Source of the DNA: Schleiferiaceae bacterium
GTDB taxonomy: Bacteria > Bacteroidota > Bacteroidia > Flavobacteriales > Schleiferiaceae
DNA length: 7,349 nt
Assembly (NCBI GenBank): GCA_023260615.1
Contig: JALQUY010000055.1
Span: forward strand, 1 to 7,349
Reading direction: 5' to 3'
A model generated the notes under the pieces. It was not told the DNA's origin, searched no databases, and saw only the letters and a list, made by a program, of their open reading frames with translations. The first letter of the stretch is position 1. The number at the start of each line of letters is the position of its first letter. Positions 4,473-7,349 of this stretch are shown here, in pieces. The position numbers and the translations under genes were made by a program.

Positions 4473-7349
4473 ATGCAAACACGTACGAAGCTTTATATCG
4501 CAGGTTCCCTTGGAGTGGCAGCACTCACCGCTGTTTCTTTCTTCCCTGCTTCTTCCCCCCAAGCCCGCTACAGCCCCCGCCACGTGGAGGCAAGCCAGTC
4601 CATTGCCGGTGCGCAAGAGTACTTGCACATGCTCCGCGCCAATGGTGTAACGGGTGAGATTGACCCCGCGTTAGTGGCCCAAGAGTGGCAAGACTTGCTC
4701 TCCATGCCCTTGGCAAAAACGAGCACATTGATGTGGGACAGCAAAGGTCCAGACAACTACGGTGGTCGTACCCGTGCCCTTTTGGTGGACAAAAACAACT
4801 CAGCGCATGTGTTTGCAGGTTCCGTTGGTGGCGGCTTGTTCAAATCCGTGAACGGCGGTGCAACCTGGAACGTGGTGAGCGATCCCGGTGCGAATCAATC
4901 CGTGGCCTCTATCACGCAGGCCTCCAACGGCGACATCTACTACGGCACAGGAGAAATTTTCCTTGGCTACGGTGGTACGGGTCAGAACACGACGCCCAAC
5001 TTCGCAGGTGGCGGCATCTACAAATCCACAGACGGTGGAAACACCTTCACACACTTGGCCTCCACGACTCCCGCCAGTGTTTCCGGTAGCGGCGATTGGT
5101 CAGCAGTAGCAGATATTGCGGCGCACCCCACAGAGGCAAACACCATTTATGCTGCGACCAATACGGGCTTCAAGAAATCTACGGACGGCGGTGCAACTTG
5201 GACCACGTTGTTGACCGGAGGCATTACCGACTTTGCCATTTCTGTGACCGGCAAGATTTTCTTGAACCGTTCGGGCCAAACGATGTACTCTTCGGACGGC
5301 AGCACGTTTAACGAAATTTCGTCACCCGTTGTCACGACCACGAGCTTGCCTCGTCGCACGGGTAGCCGTATGCGTTATGCGATTAGCCCACAGGATGAGA
5401 ACTACGTCTACGTAGTTCAAACCAACGGCAGCAAATTGGCCGCGGTCTACCGCTCTACGGACGGGGGCACGACCTGGTCTAAGATTGGCCAGCGCGGTAA
5501 CAACTTCGATCCTCTGTGCAACGGCTCAGGTTCTGGACAGTACTGCCAGGGTATCTACGACCTTTTGTTTACCGTTTCTACATCGAACAAAGACCACATT
5601 TGGTTGGGCGGTATCACCGTTTGGCAGTGGGACTTGAACCAAGGTTGGAGCCAGGTGAGCACACTGAACAACTTTGGTGGCGGCAACCCCTATTACTTGC
5701 ATGCGGACAGCCACGAGATGGTATTTGATCCCAACAATCCGAACATTGCGTACGCATCTAACGACGGAGGAGTTTTCAAATCAACGGACCATGGCCAGAC
5801 CTGGACCGAGCGCAACTTGGGCTACACCACCTTCCAGTACTTTGGCTTCGGCGTGGGCAAGGACCGCAAGTTGATTGGCGGCTGTCAGGACAACGGTACG
5901 TCGTACCTCGATGGTTCTCTCGTATCTCCCAACGGTGCAAAAGATGTATTCGGTGGAGACGGTGGCCACTCGGATATTTCTTGGTTGCGTCCTAAGGTGA
6001 TGTTTGCAGAAACCCAAAGTGGAAGCTTCTACCGCTCTGACAACGAAGGTGCTTCTTGGAGCTCCTTTGCTTCCCCCGTAATGAATCTTGCTTCTCAGCG
6101 TGGCTTCCCCTTGTCCAACTGGATGATGCCTTTTGAGCTTTGGGAAACTGCCAATGACGTGAATTCTGAAGACTCTGTGAACTTTGAGTTGTTGCCTGCA
6201 CTCCGCTCTATGGGCTACGGCGACGGAATCAAGAAAGTATTTAAAGGTAAAATGCGCCACGGCCAAGAGGCAGCCGAATACCTCGGTGCCACCTTCCAAG
6301 TGGTGGCAGGTCCCGTCACCTTGACCGCAGATGCGCAAGGCAACATCAGCAGCACAGATGGCTCAGGCTTCTTTGTGGCGGACTCAGGCTACTTTGAAGT
6401 GACCTTTACGTCTGCGCCTTTGGCCGAAGTCATCATGACCTGTGATGTCTTCTTGCCCGCAGGTTCCGACCTCACCCTTCCCTCCGCGATTGGCGGCCTG
6501 CCGATTGAAGTCACCACGACGAGCATCATGAACGTGGGCGACAACTTCAAAACGCAAGATCCCGTTCAGTCCATGTTCTTCGCGGGCTTAAGCTCTTGGA
6601 GCGATGCGGTGTATCCCACGATCGGCGGTATTTGGATGACGCGTGAAGTGCACCAATTTGGCAGCACCGAATGGTGGCAGATTGCGCACTTGGGCTACGG
6701 CACTACGCCTCAGTACATGAAGATTTCTAACGATGGCGATCACCTCTTTGTAGGTACCACCAACGGCCGTGTCTACCGCATCTCCAACCTGCAGCAAGCA
6801 CGTTCGAAGAGCGAGGCGAGCATTGACAGTGTCAACAGCTATGTATTGACGGTTACTCAGATCGGCAACTTCCCCAACCGCGTTGTTACGGGAATCGATG
6901 TCGATCCTAGCGATGCCAACCGCGTAGCCGTTTCATTGGGCAACTATGGCAATACCAATTTTGTCTACGTATCTACGAATGCTTTGGCTGGTACGCCTAC
7001 CTTCTCACCCAAGCAAGGCAACTTGCCCAACGTGCCTGCGTATTCTATTTCATTCGACAAGGGCAATGCGAATCGCCTCGTCGTTGGAACGGAGTGGGGT
7101 GTCTTTATGACGGACAACCTCAGCAGCGGTGCACCTACCTACACGGAAGAAAACGATGGTATGGCACGTATCCCTGTATTTGAGATTGAGCAGTACCGCA
7201 CCAACGAAAACTACGACCCCAATGCTCCTGGAAGCAGCTCCATGGAAGGCGATTTCTTTATCGCAACCCACGGACGCGGCCTCTTCCATACCACCTCTAC
7301 GGCTACTAGCCGCCCTGTGAGTGTAGACGAGCGTCCCACGGCGAATGAC
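4473..7349 (+). CDS. Exported Asp-box (BNR/sortilin-like) beta-propeller protein, probable type IX secretion cargo, 3'-truncated
   Basis: ATG 4473 opens 959 codons that run off the window without a stop. Residues 1-26 look like a signal peptide (basic n-region QTRTK, hydrophobic 8-25), with a cut near A26 or A31. Residues 93-106 (PDNYGGRTRALLVD) open a propeller. Asp-boxes (S-x-D-x-G-x-T-W) lie at 125-132, 185-192, 236-243, 328-335, 437-444 and 522-529, with a shortened one at 273-279; the first has Asn for Asp. QDNGT (472-476) and GGDGG (494-498) are also typical of the family. Residues about 545-770 contain few such repeats and look like an inserted beta-rich domain. The propeller pattern resumes (VTGIDVDPSDANRV, 805-818) and ends with ATHGRGLF (931-938), after which a linker begins. 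C349 and C358 may form a disulfide. In Bacteroidota such proteins usually end in a type A sorting domain for T9SS export, but that part is not visible. Ligand or enzyme activity is unknown. Confidence 0.85.
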   Translation, partial: MQTRTKLYIAGSLGVAALTAVSFFPASSPQARYSPRHVEASQSIAGAQEYLHMLRANGVTGEIDPALVAQEWQDLLSMPLAKTSTLMWDSKGPDNYGGRTRALLVDKNNSAHVFAGSVGGGLFKSVNGGATWNVVSDPGANQSVASITQASNGDIYYGTGEIFLGYGGTGQNTTPNFAGGGIYKSTDGGNTFTHLASTTPASVSGSGDWSAVADIAAHPTEANTIYAATNTGFKKSTDGGATWTTLLTGGITDFAISVTGKIFLNRSGQTMYSSDGSTFNEISSPVVTTTSLPRRTGSRMRYAISPQDENYVYVVQTNGSKLAAVYRSTDGGTTWSKIGQRGNNFDPLCNGSGSGQYCQGIYDLLFTVSTSNKDHIWLGGITVWQWDLNQGWSQVSTLNNFGGGNPYYLHADSHEMVFDPNNPNIAYASNDGGVFKSTDHGQTWTERNLGYTTFQYFGFGVGKDRKLIGGCQDNGTSYLDGSLVSPNGAKDVFGGDGGHSDISWLRPKVMFAETQSGSFYRSDNEGASWSSFASPVMNLASQRGFPLSNWMMPFELWETANDVNSEDSVNFELLPALRSMGYGDGIKKVFKGKMRHGQEAAEYLGATFQVVAGPVTLTADAQGNISSTDGSGFFVADSGYFEVTFTSAPLAEVIMTCDVFLPAGSDLTLPSAIGGLPIEVTTTSIMNVGDNFKTQDPVQSMFFAGLSSWSDAVYPTIGGIWMTREVHQFGSTEWWQIAHLGYGTTPQYMKISNDGDHLFVGTTNGRVYRISNLQQARSKSEASIDSVNSYVLTVTQIGNFPNRVVTGIDVDPSDANRVAVSLGNYGNTNFVYVSTNALAGTPTFSPKQGNLPNVPAYSISFDKGNANRLVVGTEWGVFMTDNLSSGAPTYTEENDGMARIPVFEIEQYRTNENYDPNAPGSSSMEGDFFIATHGRGLFHTTSTATSRPVSVDERPTAND

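Noticed and set aside
5781..6338. A 185-codon minus-strand frame inside the propeller gene
   Set aside because: No domain or credible start context was seen, and the opposite strand encodes continuous family-like protein.
6120..6780. Frameshift or gene fusion in the propeller gene where Asp-boxes stop
   Set aside because: The frame stays open, and the segment holds motifs that I recall from full-length family members (such as LWETANDVNSEDSV), so an inserted domain is the simpler reading.

Overview
This 7.3 kb window reads as an ordinary, gene-dense chromosomal stretch from a member of the Bacteroidota, probably of flavobacterial type. The signs are a YtxJ-type bacilliredoxin next to lipoyl synthase, a long secreted Asp-box (BNR/sortilin-like) protein whose final ATHGRGLF-type motif is characteristic of Bacteroidota type IX secretion substrates, and start codons with little or no Shine-Dalgarno sequence. 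Base composition looks slightly GC-rich for that phylum, by eye only. No mobile element, CRISPR array, tRNA or rRNA was seen.

Layout. (1) Bases 2-112 (+) are the last 36 codons of a valyl-tRNA synthetase gene. (2) Bases 113-343 are the only real intergenic region. It holds two tandem copies of a 64-bp hairpin-bearing repeat rich in CTAG, a CAAAC-rich tract, a possible terminator for the leftward operon, and a run of seven regularly spaced C tracts (G tracts on the minus strand) running into the end of rlmB. (3) Bases 344-3057 (-) form a tight leftward operon ung-rmuC-rlmB: uracil-DNA glycosylase, a RmuC-type membrane-anchored nuclease-like protein, and 23S rRNA G2251 2'-O-methyltransferase. 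The junctions are a 4-base ATGA overlap and a zero-gap TAA|ATG. (4) Only 3 bases away, a rightward set begins at 3061: a 43-residue putative lipoprotein, ytxJ (zero gap) and lipA (6-base gap). (5) From 4473 to the window end there is an open frame of 959 codons with no stop, encoding an exported multi-Asp-box beta-propeller protein. Its expected C-terminal sorting domain lies beyond the window.

How the genes work together. The leftward operon joins base-excision repair, a DNA-stability factor and ribosome modification. Co-transcription is well supported by the junctions, but a shared function is not. The rightward set pairs thiol-redox housekeeping (bacilliredoxin) with Fe-S-dependent cofactor synthesis (LipA), preceded by a tiny envelope lipoprotein of unknown role. 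The Asp-box protein is probably a separate unit.

I found no strong candidate for a new biological system. The points most worth a second look are the structured intergenic region with its G-tract array, the short lipoprotein gene, and the architecture of the large exported protein.
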